DNA of 64,000 nucleotides from Leptospiraceae bacterium (GTDB lineage Bacteria > Spirochaetota > Leptospiria > Leptospirales > Leptospiraceae): NCBI GenBank assembly GCA_024233865.1, contig JACKPA010000009.1, positions 1 through 64,000 on the forward strand. The letters run 5' to 3'. Within the stretch, counting starts at the first letter, position 1. Every line of letters starts with the position of its first letter. This document shows, piece by piece, positions 9,167 through 18,607 of the stretch. The notes beneath the pieces were generated by a model, which was not told the DNA's origin, made no database searches, and saw only the letters and a program-made list of their open reading frames with translations. A program made the translations under genes and the position numbers.

Positions 9167-10828
9167 TCAAACTGCTACTAATTTGATGATAATTTCATTT
9201 GTTGTTTCTCTGGTTCTTTTTAACTTTCCTATGTATTCGGTATAATATTCTTCTTTTTCATTTCTTTCTTTCTTCAACTGAACAAGTGAATCAATTAATG
9301 TTTGTTTATTTTCCGAAAGTTTTTCTTGCAGCTGATTTTCGATATTGTTCATTATATCTTTTGAGATATAGTTCAATTCTTTTTTAAAATAATCACATGC
9401 TTCTGTAATGGCATCTTCAATTTGTTTTTGGATATATCCTTTTGCCGCAAGCGACATAGAAGATTGAATAATAGATTCGAGAGGTTTGGTAATCGCCGAC
9501 CAAAAATTATTAACCATAGGCCATTTTTGAGCAAACTTAATAACAACCCTTCCAAAAATGGCAGAAACAAATCCACCAGGTAGAACAAAGTTCATAAGAA
9601 CCAATACGATAATTTCCGTAAGAGCTTTAGAATATCCGGCAATTTCTATACTTTCGATATTCACTTTGTTAGGAATGTTTTTGATTACATCCGAGAGTTC
9701 CATTGTTGCTTGTTCGATTTCTTTCTGATAAACTTCTCGTATGGATGTTTCAATTGTAGTTTTGATGGTAGACTCAAATTCCAGTTCAAGATTCTCATTT
9801 TCTTGGAATGCTATTTTAATAAAATCATTGATTTTGCTTTTTAGGGACTTCTTAAAAAAGAAAAACGTATTACTTTTTACCGTTTCCACTTTTTCTTTAA
9901 AATGTTGAATCTCATTTTGAATTTTTTGGTAAATCAAATCACTTTCTTTTGTTATCTTTTCGATTTTCTCATTTAATTCCCGGGTATTCAAATCACTTGA
10001 GTTAATTTGCATATCAATGGCAGCAATACATTCCTTGCATATATTGATTAAATCATTGGATATATTTTTTAAAATGATTCTTTCTTTATCCCTATAAATG
10101 GTGAAAAGTAAGTTTGTTAATTCCTTTATCTTTTCACCCCGAGAAGAAGTTGTAACTACACCCGTTGGAGTAATATCCAATTCTTCTTTTAGATATTTTC
10201 TAATTTTGTACAATTCATTGGGCGATTTTTTATCAGACTTTGTAATGATATAGTATACATCTTTGTTTAACAAATCAACCGTTTTCAAAAACTCTATCAA
10301 AGTCCTCGTAACACCCTGGTTAGCATCAATTGCTAAAAAAATAGCATCCGATTTGGGAGCATAATCAACCAAAGCTTCTTCATGCTCTGTTATATCCGAT
10401 GAAAGACCAGGGGTATCAACAATCACAATGCCTTTATCAACGGTTCTTGAATTTCTGTATACTTTGATCGTTTTTACAACCGAGAGATCAAAATTTAAAC
10501 TTTCACTATAATCTTTTAACTCATTTACGATACTATCCCTTGTAACAACTTCAATCTTGTTTTGCTCATAGTTGAAACGAACCTCATTGATAACTGCTGT
10601 TGTAGGCAAAATATCCGTAGGTAATACGTTTTCTTTTATTAAAGAATTAATCAAAGAACTCTTTCCTGAACTAAACTCTCCAAAAATTGGAATAATGATC
10701 TCACTTTTTGCAATCTTTTCCTCTATGGATGCAAGACGAGAGTTCATACTGCTTAAAAAATCATAAGAACCAAGCATATTGTTTAAATTACGAATTGACT
10801 CGTCAATAGTATCTATAAGGTAATTCAT
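9167..10828 (-). CDS. Dynamin-like GTPase with hydrophobic paddle, first gene of the operon
   Basis: A 553-residue dynamin-family GTPase. G1 GEFSSGKS (50-57), switch LPTTAVINEV (about 74-83), G3 DTPG (138-141), G4 TKSD (196-199). The helical C-terminal half contains a strongly hydrophobic stretch around residues 404-430 (EIIVLVLMNFVLPGGFVSAIFG), a likely membrane-inserting paddle as in BDLP and mitofusin-type dynamins. It is transcribed first of the three GTPase genes; the PHP-phosphatase gene ends 82 bases upstream on the same strand. A general trafficking GTPase such as Era is excluded by length and the long helical tail. Confidence 0.88.
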   Translation of the reverse strand: MNYLIDTIDESIRNLNNMLGSYDFLSSMNSRLASIEEKIAKSEIIIPIFGEFSSGKSSLINSLIKENVLPTDILPTTAVINEVRFNYEQNKIEVVTRDSIVNELKDYSESLNFDLSVVKTIKVYRNSRTVDKGIVIVDTPGLSSDITEHEEALVDYAPKSDAIFLAIDANQGVTRTLIEFLKTVDLLNKDVYYIITKSDKKSPNELYKIRKYLKEELDITPTGVVTTSSRGEKIKELTNLLFTIYRDKERIILKNISNDLINICKECIAAIDMQINSSDLNTRELNEKIEKITKESDLIYQKIQNEIQHFKEKVETVKSNTFFFFKKSLKSKINDFIKIAFQENENLELEFESTIKTTIETSIREVYQKEIEQATMELSDVIKNIPNKVNIESIEIAGYSKALTEIIVLVLMNFVLPGGFVSAIFGRVVIKFAQKWPMVNNFWSAITKPLESIIQSSMSLAAKGYIQKQIEDAITEACDYFKKELNYISKDIMNNIENQLQEKLSENKQTLIDSLVQLKKERNEKEEYYTEYIGKLKRTRETTNEIIIKLVAV

Positions 10829-10910
10829 TTTTTACGTATATTCTTACCCCATTATTTTGTAAATGAATACTAAAGCGTAATATTGTCAAAAAAAAGAAAA
10901 GTAACATTGA

Positions 10911-11714
10911 CTATTCTTCCAAATCCGCTAAATCTGCTATTTTTAATTGGTATTTTTGAGCCATGGCTAACCCTTTGTCAATGCTTGCAGCTACATCCTG
11001 GGGACGATGAGCATCCGAATTTAGAACAACACTTATGTTATATCCGCTGGCTAGTTCCCAAAACTCATCCAAAGGATACATTCTTCTTTTTCCTTTTGGG
11101 GAATTCACCCTAGGTTTTCGAAAACCTAAACCATTGATTTCCAAAGGAATTTTTAGTTCTTCCGCAGCCTGTAATATATCTTTGCTGCAAGCAATAGTAT
11201 TTTCATCCCATGGTAAATAGGAGTTTCCAAATAAATCCGGATGAGCAATAAAACGAAAAAGTCCTGACTGCATACTTTCAACAACGTAATTTCCATAGGC
11301 AATCAAATCTTTTCCATGGACCAAATCTCCGTAAGTATTTTTCCATTCGTTTCCATCAGTAAAATAATGAGGAGCACCTATCAGATAATCAAATCCGTAT
11401 TCTCCAAGCAATTTTTCTTGGTAAAAAGAATGGTATTCTTTTGCATATTCACATTCCATACCCTTCAAAATTTTAATTTGAGTAAATTCACTTTTAGCCG
11501 AAATGATTGCGTTCACATAATTACCCAATTCCGAGAAGTGCATTCGAACGTTTAACCATCGGTTGTCCGGCAGAGGAGTGTGGTCGGAAATTCCCAAAAC
11601 GGTAATACCGTTTTCTATGGCAACTTTAACGTAATCTTTCACATCACCAGAGGCGTGTTTGCATCGAAAAGTATGTGTATGGTAATTTTTCATAATGTAA
11701 TCAATCCATAACAT
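10911..11714 (-). CDS. PHP-domain phosphatase, histidinol-phosphatase (HisJ/HisK) family
   Basis: A 267-residue PHP-family metal-dependent phosphatase. The first metal motif NYHTHTFRCKHA lies at the N-terminus, followed by LGISDHTPLP, KGMECEYAKEYH, the FIAHPDLFGNSY motif, LEINGLGFRKPR and VVLNSDAHRPQDV, which together give the trinuclear metal site. Family members hydrolyse histidinol phosphate or other small phosphoesters; no other his gene is nearby, so the substrate is open. The first ATG gives MLWIDYIMKNYH; the internal ATG at 11693, starting directly with the PHP motif, is an equally good start because no clear Shine-Dalgarno decides between them. Confidence 0.82.
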   Translation of the reverse strand: MLWIDYIMKNYHTHTFRCKHASGDVKDYVKVAIENGITVLGISDHTPLPDNRWLNVRMHFSELGNYVNAIISAKSEFTQIKILKGMECEYAKEYHSFYQEKLLGEYGFDYLIGAPHYFTDGNEWKNTYGDLVHGKDLIAYGNYVVESMQSGLFRFIAHPDLFGNSYLPWDENTIACSKDILQAAEELKIPLEINGLGFRKPRVNSPKGKRRMYPLDEFWELASGYNISVVLNSDAHRPQDVAASIDKGLAMAQKYQLKIADLADLEE

Positions 11715-11819
11715 ACCTTAATAAAATATCTAAGTTGATTGGCAAGAAGAAATATCACCTTAGAAATCTAGTTCGCTTGCTTTGGAAAGACTGTTTGGGG
11801 AATGTGATTGTCCTTTATT

Positions 11820-11849
11820 AACGTGAGCTTGATATATCGAACTCACGTT
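11820..11849. terminator. Hairpin after the transglutaminase gene
   Basis: Inverted repeat with 8-bp outer arms AACGTGAG and CTCACGTT around a nearly palindromic core, starting 17 bases beyond the stop of the leftward gene ending at 11866. On the plus strand it is followed by a T-rich stretch; on the transcribed (minus) strand the tract is weak. A terminator is the likely role. Confidence 0.45.
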
Positions 11850-11865
11850 TTAGTAGGATTTTTGG

Positions 11866-14800
11866 CTATTTCCTTAGATCAAGTGTGTAAGGAAACTCTT
11901 TGTTTATTTCTTCTTGGTTTACAAAAATAGCTCCTGGCGTATGTCCAAAAGAGAAAAATCTAGAAATCCTTCTTGCTTCAGCTTCATTGGCGTTTACAGG
12001 AAAAGTGTCATAACCTCTTCCACCCGGATGCATAACATGATATGTGCACCCTCCAATGGATTTGTTATTCCAAGTATCCACAACATCAATAACCAAAGGT
12101 GTATGAATCGGTATTGTAGGATGAAGAGCAGAAGGTGGTGCCCATGCCTTATATTTAATACCAGCGACAAATTCTCCGTTTACTCCCGTGGGCTTCAAAG
12201 GTATCATCCTGCTATTACAAGTTACAATGTGCCTTGTATTTGTGGCACCAAATATACGAATTTGCAACCTTTCTACCGAAGAATCAACATATCTTGCCAT
12301 TCCTCCTGCGGCAACTTCTTCTCCTAAAACGGGCCAAGGCTCTAATGCCATCCTGAGTTCAATATGAATATTACCAATTTGGACTGTTCCATAAATTGGA
12401 AATCGAAAGCTAAAAAACGTATCATACCAACTTAAGTCAAACTCAAATCCCCATGAATTCAAGTCTTGGATAATATCATTAAAGTCATCTTTTATGAAAT
12501 GAGGTAGCATAAATTTATCATGGATTTGATTTCCCCACTTTACAAGGCTTGCATTATAAGGAGCATCCCAAAATCTTGCAACTAGCGCTCTTATCAAAAG
12601 AGTTTGTGCCACACTCATTTTGAAGTGAGGGGGCATCTCAAAAGCCCTCATTTCCAAGAGCCCTTTTCGACCGCTGTAACCATCCGGCGAATATAACTTA
12701 TCGATACAAAATTCAGCTCTGTGAGTATTGCCTGTTAAGTCAGTCAATAAATTTCTTAAAAGCCTATCAACCAACCAAGGCGAAGTATATTGGTTTTGTT
12801 GTATTTGGTTAAAAGCAATTTCTATTTCATTAACCGTATCGTGTCTTGCTTCGTCAATCCTTGGTGCTTGGCTTGTGGGTCCTAAAAATAAACCGGAAAA
12901 TAAATAAGACAAGCTTGGATGGTTGTGCCAATAAGCAATCAAACTTTTAAGTAAGTCCGGTCTTCGTAAAATCGGACTATCTGCAGGAGTTGGTCCTCCA
13001 ATAGTTACATGGTTTCCACCACCCGTACCGGTGTGCCTACCGTCTATCATAAACTTTTCCGCACCAAGTCTGCTCCATCTTGCTTCATAGTACAAGGTTT
13101 CTGTTTTTTCGACCAATTCATCCCAAGAAGTAGACGGATGAATGTTCACCTCTATCACTCCTGGATCAGGAGTTATGGAAAAGCTTTGAACTCTACTATC
13201 CGAAGGAGGATTATAGCCCTCGATTAAAACTTTTAAGCCGAGATCCAAACAAGTTTTTTCAATGGCTGCCATCAATTCCAAATAGTGCTCTATCATCGTT
13301 AGAGGTGGAACAAACACATACAGGTTCCCTTGTCTGGGTTCCACACAAAGTGCAGTTCGTGTTAAATAATCCGGAGACATTTCGATAAACTCATAACCTG
13401 GAACCGGAAATTCTTTATCTTCCTTTGTGTCTTTTAAAGGAAGATATGTTTGTACCCTATTTTTGATTGCTTTTTCTTTGGTTTTGGTTTGAAAATTTTT
13501 CAAAGGCTCGCTGCCTTCAAAAAATGGCCATTCTACTTCAAAATCTTCTTTTTCCGAATGAACCAAAGATTTCAGAGGAAGCCTAAACCCCATAGGTGAA
13601 TCACCAGGAAGTAAATACATCCTTTCTCTTTTAAAGAACCAAGGACCTGTCCCCCATTTATTTTCAAAATAATCCCATTTTAAAGGCATGGCATAGCCTA
13701 CAATTTTATCAAGACCTTGTTCCAAAACTTTTCGTAAAGTTTTTCTTTCTTCCGGGTCATCTAGCTTTACCTTAAATGGGTCTTGGTTAACGGGTAAGGT
13801 TCCTTCTTTCCAAAGATAATAGTATACGTCCTCAAAAGCAGATTGTATATGCTTGCTTGTTATGTCTAGATTTTTACTCAATTGCTGGATAAATCGCTGA
13901 GCGTCTTCAAAGGTATAACCATAATTTATGGATTCATTCCCAAACAAATCCGGATTTTCCCATATCGGAACACCGTCTTTTCTCCAATAACAAGTCAAAG
14001 CCCATCTAGGAAGAGATTCACCAGGATACCACTTACCTTGTCCGTAGTGCAACAATCCGCCTTTGCCATATTTTTCTTTTAATCTATAAAATAAATTGGA
14101 AGCATAGAATTTTTTTGTAGGACCTAAGGCATCTGTATTCCACTCAGCTCCTTCCATATCATCAACGGATACAAATGTAGGTTCTCCACCCATAGATAGC
14201 CGAACGTCGTTTTCAACCAATTGCTTATCTATTTTCTTTCCTAACAGATAAATGCTTTCCCATTGTTCTTCCGTATAAGGTTTTGTAACTCTTGGGATTT
14301 CTTTGATTCTTTTTACGGACATTTCAAAGCCAAAATCAACGTTAGCTTTTTCTGTATATCCGGTTATGGGAGAAGCTGTGGAAGGCTCCGGTGTACAAGC
14401 CAAAGGAATATGCCCTTCACCGGCAAACAATCCGGAAGTAGGGTCCAAACCAACCCAACCTGCTCCCGGCAGATAAACCTCTGCCCACGCGTGTAGATCT
14501 GTAAAGTCCTTTTCCGGTCCGGCAGGACCATCAATTGGTTTTATATCAGGTGCAAGTTGAATAAGATAGCCGGAAGTAAACCTTGCGGCAAAACCGATAC
14601 TTCTTAAAATTTGGATTAGCAACCAAGAAGTATCTCGACAGGAACCTTGCCTTGATGTGAGGGTTTCCCGTGTTGATTGGATCCCTGGTTCCATCCTTAT
14701 TGTATAATAAATGTCTTGCTGCAGTTTTCGGTTTAAAGCAACTAAAAAGTCTACCGTTCCCTTGATGGAAAAATCTATTCCTCGTATATAATTGTCTACT

Positions 14801-15177
14801 AATTCATTCCGATCCGTTACCTTCATATAAGGAGATAAATCTCCTAAAATACTTTCATCATAAGTAAAGGGATATTCCAAAACATAATTGTCCAAATAGA
14901 AATCAAACGGATTAACTACAACCATATTGGCAACTAACTCTACTTCTACAGTCAACTCAGTGGTTTTTTCTTTGAAGATATATCTTGCTTGAAAATTTCC
15001 AAAGGTATCTTGCTGCCAATTCACATAATGATCCTTCGGTGTTACCTTTAAAGTATAAGCTGTTATTGGCGTTCGAGTATGTAAAGCCGGTCTTAATCGT
15101 ATCACATGAGGTGATAACATTACAGGTTTATCGTACTTATAACTAGTTTTATGGTTGAGTGCAACTTTAATCGACAT
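11866..15177 (-). CDS. Transglutaminase-like / DUF2126 fusion protein
   Basis: A 1103-residue cytoplasmic protein. Residues 1-100 are the bacterial transglutaminase N-terminal beta domain. The transglutaminase-like core carries the triad Cys180 (RQGSCRDTS), His229 (DLHAWAEVY) and Asp245 (GLDPTSG). From about residue 300 onward is the large DUF2126 region, with motifs such as LSMGGEPTFVS, GKWYPGESLPRWAL, GRHTGTGGGNHVTIGG and LEMRAFEMPPH. Such fusions occur in many proteobacteria and in Leptospira, often near circularly permuted ATP-grasp and alpha-E genes, and are thought to be part of a peptide-forming or peptide-cutting system; those partners are not next to it here. Substrate unknown. It appears monocistronic. 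Confidence 0.88.
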   Translation of the reverse strand: MSIKVALNHKTSYKYDKPVMLSPHVIRLRPALHTRTPITAYTLKVTPKDHYVNWQQDTFGNFQARYIFKEKTTELTVEVELVANMVVVNPFDFYLDNYVLEYPFTYDESILGDLSPYMKVTDRNELVDNYIRGIDFSIKGTVDFLVALNRKLQQDIYYTIRMEPGIQSTRETLTSRQGSCRDTSWLLIQILRSIGFAARFTSGYLIQLAPDIKPIDGPAGPEKDFTDLHAWAEVYLPGAGWVGLDPTSGLFAGEGHIPLACTPEPSTASPITGYTEKANVDFGFEMSVKRIKEIPRVTKPYTEEQWESIYLLGKKIDKQLVENDVRLSMGGEPTFVSVDDMEGAEWNTDALGPTKKFYASNLFYRLKEKYGKGGLLHYGQGKWYPGESLPRWALTCYWRKDGVPIWENPDLFGNESINYGYTFEDAQRFIQQLSKNLDITSKHIQSAFEDVYYYLWKEGTLPVNQDPFKVKLDDPEERKTLRKVLEQGLDKIVGYAMPLKWDYFENKWGTGPWFFKRERMYLLPGDSPMGFRLPLKSLVHSEKEDFEVEWPFFEGSEPLKNFQTKTKEKAIKNRVQTYLPLKDTKEDKEFPVPGYEFIEMSPDYLTRTALCVEPRQGNLYVFVPPLTMIEHYLELMAAIEKTCLDLGLKVLIEGYNPPSDSRVQSFSITPDPGVIEVNIHPSTSWDELVEKTETLYYEARWSRLGAEKFMIDGRHTGTGGGNHVTIGGPTPADSPILRRPDLLKSLIAYWHNHPSLSYLFSGLFLGPTSQAPRIDEARHDTVNEIEIAFNQIQQNQYTSPWLVDRLLRNLLTDLTGNTHRAEFCIDKLYSPDGYSGRKGLLEMRAFEMPPHFKMSVAQTLLIRALVARFWDAPYNASLVKWGNQIHDKFMLPHFIKDDFNDIIQDLNSWGFEFDLSWYDTFFSFRFPIYGTVQIGNIHIELRMALEPWPVLGEEVAAGGMARYVDSSVERLQIRIFGATNTRHIVTCNSRMIPLKPTGVNGEFVAGIKYKAWAPPSALHPTIPIHTPLVIDVVDTWNNKSIGGCTYHVMHPGGRGYDTFPVNANEAEARRISRFFSFGHTPGAIFVNQEEINKEFPYTLDLRK

Positions 15178-15452
15178 CCTAATCCCTACCCATTATTTTT
15201 ATATATTTTAACATAATAGCAAGATTCATACCAAATTACTCAATTACCATTTTTTCAAAATGCTTAAAAATTACTATTCTTAATTTTTATGAAAAAATCC
15301 CTTCCGCATAATATTTGATTATTATTATAGCATTTTGTTTAAAATATCAAAATAAGAATAATTACAACTAAAATAAATTTTTTACAGTTATGTAATAACC
15401 TTGTAACAAAAGTTTCGAATAATATTCTAAAATCAATTAAAGGAATTATGTT

Positions 15453-16238
15453 ATGGCTATAAGCGTTTTAGAAAAAACAGGTACAAAGGTTCGACAATTA
15501 GAGGTTAGGCTTGCAGAAGACCAATATGAAATCGAAATGGCTCTGGCACTTAGATATAACGTATTTAATCTGGAAATGGGGGAAGGGTTACCCCAGTCTC
15601 GCTCCACTCAAAAAGACAGAGATGAATATGACTATTACTGTGACCACCTAATCGTTTTGGATAAAAGTGAAGACAACAAAGTTGTTGGAACCTATAGGAT
15701 TTTGAAAGGAAAGGTAGCTAGGGAAAATATCGGTTTTTATTCGGAAACAGAATTTGATCTTTCTAAAATATACGGATTTGCGGATGAAGTAGCCGAGGTA
15801 GGAAGGAGTTGCGTTCACAAGGACTATAGAGGTGGCTCGGTTATTTCTTTGCTGTGGGCTGGATTTGCCGAATATATAACAGAACACAATGTTAGATATT
15901 TGATGGGTTGCGGGTCGATTCACTCAACTGATTCAGAACAAGCTTCCGAGATTTATGCCTATCTAAGGGAAAAAGGACAGTTAGCTGGTGAGAAATTTTT
16001 TATAGAACCTTATAAAACTCACAGAGTTCCCGGTTTTGATCCGAACTATAAAATTCTCGATTTAAAAGAAACAGGAAAAAGGCTCCCGCCTCTTATTAAA
16101 GGGTATTTAAGACTAGGAGCTAAAATTTGCGGATTACCGGCTCTTGATATGTTATTTGGTACAATTGATTTATTTGTATTGTTTGATTCCAATAACATTG
16201 TTTCCAAGTATGCCAAACATTACCACATCGAAAAATAA
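15453..16238 (+). CDS. GNAT-family N-acyltransferase, OlsB-like
   Basis: A 261-residue acyltransferase of the N-acyl amino acid synthase/OlsB group. The visible pattern is RYNVFNLEMGEGLP, the DEYDYYCDHLIVLD strand, VVGTYRIL, then VGRSCVHKDYRGGSVISLLWAG (acyl-donor loop) and YLMGCGSIH, as in enzymes that acylate ornithine or other amino acids from acyl-ACP. The product would be lyso-ornithine lipid or a similar aminolipid at the inner face of the cytoplasmic membrane. A second acyltransferase (OlsA) is not in the neighbourhood. A 275-base AT-rich region precedes it with AAAGGAAT just before the ATG. A palindromic repeat lies 26 bases after the stop. Confidence 0.8.
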   Translation: MAISVLEKTGTKVRQLEVRLAEDQYEIEMALALRYNVFNLEMGEGLPQSRSTQKDRDEYDYYCDHLIVLDKSEDNKVVGTYRILKGKVARENIGFYSETEFDLSKIYGFADEVAEVGRSCVHKDYRGGSVISLLWAGFAEYITEHNVRYLMGCGSIHSTDSEQASEIYAYLREKGQLAGEKFFIEPYKTHRVPGFDPNYKILDLKETGKRLPPLIKGYLRLGAKICGLPALDMLFGTIDLFVLFDSNNIVSKYAKHYHIEK

Positions 16239-16263
16239 GTAGTCAAGTAAAAGTTTTTATAAA

Positions 16264-16339
16264 GTCACTTCGATATGGTTACGGTTGGTTGGTGAGTAGC
16301 AACATAGCGTATCAAACCACCGTAACCTACTTAAGTGAC
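16264..16339. repeat. Dispersed palindromic repeat, copy 1
   Basis: A 76-bp imperfect palindrome: outer arms GTCACTT and AAGTGAC, inner arms TGGTTACGGTTGG and CCACCGTAACC. It is homologous to a second copy at 58397-58480, which lies in the opposite orientation; 24 bases beginning TCACTTCGATATGG are identical. Both copies sit just after a stop codon, so besides being a REP/MITE-like mobile element it may end transcripts. Confidence 0.75.
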
Positions 16340-16497
16340 CGATTTGCTCTAAACTCAGCGATATCCCTCGTATTTTGGGACATGTGTTTTTTTTCTTAGT
16401 TTCGGATTGTTCGATAACAGGAACAAAAACTATCATAATTTTTTTCAACCCTAAATATATGCTATCAAGACTTTAGTATTTATTCCTAACACTTATT

Positions 16498-16944
16498 TTG
16501 TCTACAAATACAATTGAAAGCTATACAATTTGCGTAAGAACACTAGCAACGCATTACAACACAGCACCTACTCAATTAACTGAAAAGCAGGTCAGAGATT
16601 TTTTTCTTTATATCAAAAACACAAAGAAATTGTCATCCCAATCTTACAACGTATATCATTCTGCTATAAAGTATTTTTACACTCTGTTTAACAAAGAACA
16701 TTTAATGAAGTCTATTCCAAAATGTAAGGTTCACAAATCAAAGCCAATTATTCTTTCAAAACAAGAAATTATTAGAATTATTGATTCGATTTATAACATC
16801 AAACATAAAGTAATCATTTCACTTCTATATCCAGCGGAATTAAGAGTTAGTGAAGTTGTAAATCTTAAATTAACGAACATAGATAAAGATAGAAGGCAGA
16901 TTTTTGTTAGAAATGCAAAAGATAATAAAGATAGATATACATAG
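16498..16944 (+). pseudogene. Truncated tyrosine recombinase/integrase
   Basis: A 148-codon open frame covering the N-terminal SAM-like core-binding domain and only the first part of the catalytic domain of an XerC/D-type integrase: LTEKQVRDFFLYIKNTK, SSQSYNVYHSAIKYFY, SKQEIIRIIDSI, and the first catalytic Arg within YPAELRVSEVVNLKL. Intact relatives read YGAGLRVSE here, so the motif itself looks degenerate. The frame stops immediately after NKDRYT, where family members continue for about 100 residues with the remaining His, Arg and Tyr. The start codon would be TTG, and no good ribosome-binding site is seen. A piece of higher-G+C sequence directly follows the break. I read it as a dead remnant. 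Confidence 0.72.
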
Positions 16945-17060
16945 TCCCCCCATTCTATGGATTTTCGCTGGTAACGGCGTAAACAGCTTCGTCCAATGCA
17001 TTGCGATGCACTGAGCTTGTCGAATGTGTTTCAGACATTTTACTCTAAAACAATGGAATT
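16945..17060. other. Higher-G+C segment after the broken integrase
   Basis: About 115 bases that are clearly richer in G+C than the surroundings, starting with a run of C directly after the truncated integrase frame. It contains GCTGGTAACGGCG, GCATTGCGATGC and ACTGAGCTTGTCGAATG; the last resembles a short repeat common in many bacterial genomes. No coding potential is evident; it is probably the edge of an insertion that cut the integrase. Confidence 0.35.
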
Positions 17061-17190
17061 TTAGATTGTAATTTTTTACAATCACAGGAGATCATTATCT
17101 TTACAGGGATAAACGTCTGAAACAATACTTAGAGCTTATATATTTATTTATGATTAACAAATAGAATTATACTTAAAACTTTGGAATAAT

Positions 17191-18030
17191 ATGATACAAC
17201 GAAAGAGTTTTATTTTTGAGGGACTTAAACTTTCTTTTTTGGAATATAATCCGGAAGCTTCCAAAACAATCCTTTTTGCCCACGCCAACGGATATAGTGC
17301 GGGATGTTATACATTTTATTTTCAAGAACTGGCAAAACGAGGATTTCGGGTTATTGCACTTGACTTTTCCGGACATGGATATTCTGATTATAACCTAAAT
17401 TTTAAGGATTGGACACTTTATCGAGATCAACTGCTTGCTTTAATAACTCATTTAAGCTTAAGCGATATTTATGGGATTGGTCATTCTATGGGTGGAGCAA
17501 CAATGTTATTAGCATCTGTAGTTGAAAAAAAAGTTTATCAAGGAATTATAGCTTTGGACCCGGTTATTTTGAATATGCCAAAAATACTTTTATCAAGAAT
17601 ATTTGGCTCTACCATTGCCCGAAATGCGCAAAAAAGAAGAGATACCTTTCCCAACTTGCAAGTTGTCAAAAAAGCTTTTCGAAAATTTCCTGTCTTCAGA
17701 GATTGGCGCGAAGATATGTTTGAAAACTATTTGGAGTCTTGTTTTAGAGAAACAGAAGAAGGTTTAAAGCTTCGATGTTCTCCTGCTTTGGAAGCAAAGA
17801 ACTTTAGGTCTTGTGGTATACAAAGTTATTTTCATTTTGGTGCCATAAAAACCAAAACCAAAATTATCATTCCGGAAAATTTTGAAGTCTGTTCTCCCAA
17901 AGCTGCTCATAGAATCTTGAGAGGAAACTCAGAGTCTTCCTTAATCCTTCTAAAAAATGGAACTCACTTTTTCCCTTTTGAAAAACCAGATTGGACATTA
18001 CAAGCAATACTGGATTTTTTAGGGGTGTGA
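17191..18030 (+). CDS. Alpha/beta hydrolase
   Basis: A 279-residue alpha/beta hydrolase. FAHANGYSAGCY is the oxyanion-loop region, IALDFSGHGYSD the strand-4 motif, and GHSMGG holds the nucleophile Ser99. The catalytic His is in NGTHFFPFEKPD near residue 262. It is cytosolic, with no signal peptide. The general plan fits esterases, haloperoxidase-like or MenH-like hydrolases; the substrate cannot be assigned. Its 3' end overlaps by 12 bases the 3' end of the converging lipoprotein gene. Confidence 0.82.
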   Translation: MIQRKSFIFEGLKLSFLEYNPEASKTILFAHANGYSAGCYTFYFQELAKRGFRVIALDFSGHGYSDYNLNFKDWTLYRDQLLALITHLSLSDIYGIGHSMGGATMLLASVVEKKVYQGIIALDPVILNMPKILLSRIFGSTIARNAQKRRDTFPNLQVVKKAFRKFPVFRDWREDMFENYLESCFRETEEGLKLRCSPALEAKNFRSCGIQSYFHFGAIKTKTKIIIPENFEVCSPKAAHRILRGNSESSLILLKNGTHFFPFEKPDWTLQAILDFLGV

Positions 18031-18291
18031 ATTACACTTCTCTTTCCTTTTTTTTTCGGCGTAAGCTTTTTCTTCATTGTAGGTGGAAGTTTGGGATAAT
18101 TCCAGCCAATAGTCACATTCTATCCTATAATTTAAATAAACCCCATAAGGAAGACAAGCTTTGCCGCTACGTTTCAAGTCATGTTGCCTTTTGTATTCCA
18201 AGTAACTGTCTTGGTAGAACTTGCCTTTGTTTGTTGCACAAGAGTAGGTGGAAGCAAGAAGTACCAAGATTGGTATAAGTGAAAATCTCAT
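18019..18291 (-). CDS. Small lipoprotein A of a three-gene lipoprotein run
   Basis: A 90-residue protein with an N-terminal signal peptide ending LASTYSC, a good lipobox (Cys18). The mature part is short and charged and contains three further cysteines (GKACLPYG, RIECDYW, EKCNSHP). It is the last of three small lipoprotein genes in the same orientation and ends inside the 3' end of the converging hydrolase gene. Family not recognised. Confidence 0.65.
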   Translation of the reverse strand: MRFSLIPILVLLASTYSCATNKGKFYQDSYLEYKRQHDLKRSGKACLPYGVYLNYRIECDYWLELSQTSTYNEEKAYAEKKRKEKCNSHP

Positions 18292-18344
18292 TTTATTCCC
18301 TTTTTATTTATGGTTATATTTGTTGAATTATTAAAATTGGAAAA

Positions 18345-18593
18345 TTACTGGCAATATTTTGCAATTTGTTCTAAAGCAATTTTTTCAGCTTTTACACATT
18401 TTGGAAACTTTTTTTCATACTGCCATGCTTCACATTTTATTTTTCTAATATTATTTTCATGCTCATCTATCTTTGCTTGACTTAATTGGAGCCGATTTTC
18501 GATATTGGTTACTTGTTCCTCTTTTTGAAAAACACTGCAAAAAAAGGTATTCCCTATTAAAATTATCATTATTAAAAAATTTATAAATTTCAT
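18345..18593 (-). CDS. Small lipoprotein B
   Basis: An 82-residue protein with a hydrophobic leader MKFINFLIMIILIGNTFF and a Cys at position 19; Phe before the Cys is unusual even for spirochaetal lipoboxes. The mature part is helical (a heptad-like stretch of Glu, Asn and Gln) with three cysteines towards the C-terminus (IKCEAW, KCVKA, and the last-but-one residue). The Cys pattern resembles its two neighbours, so the three may be diverged duplicates. Confidence 0.6.
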   Translation of the reverse strand: MKFINFLIMIILIGNTFFCSVFQKEEQVTNIENRLQLSQAKIDEHENNIRKIKCEAWQYEKKFPKCVKAEKIALEQIAKYCQ

Positions 18594-18607
18594 TTGCCCT
18601 CATTACC

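Noticed and set aside
16257..16448. 63-codon minus-strand frame
   Set aside because: It is formed largely by the palindromic repeat at 16264-16339 and has no convincing protein features.
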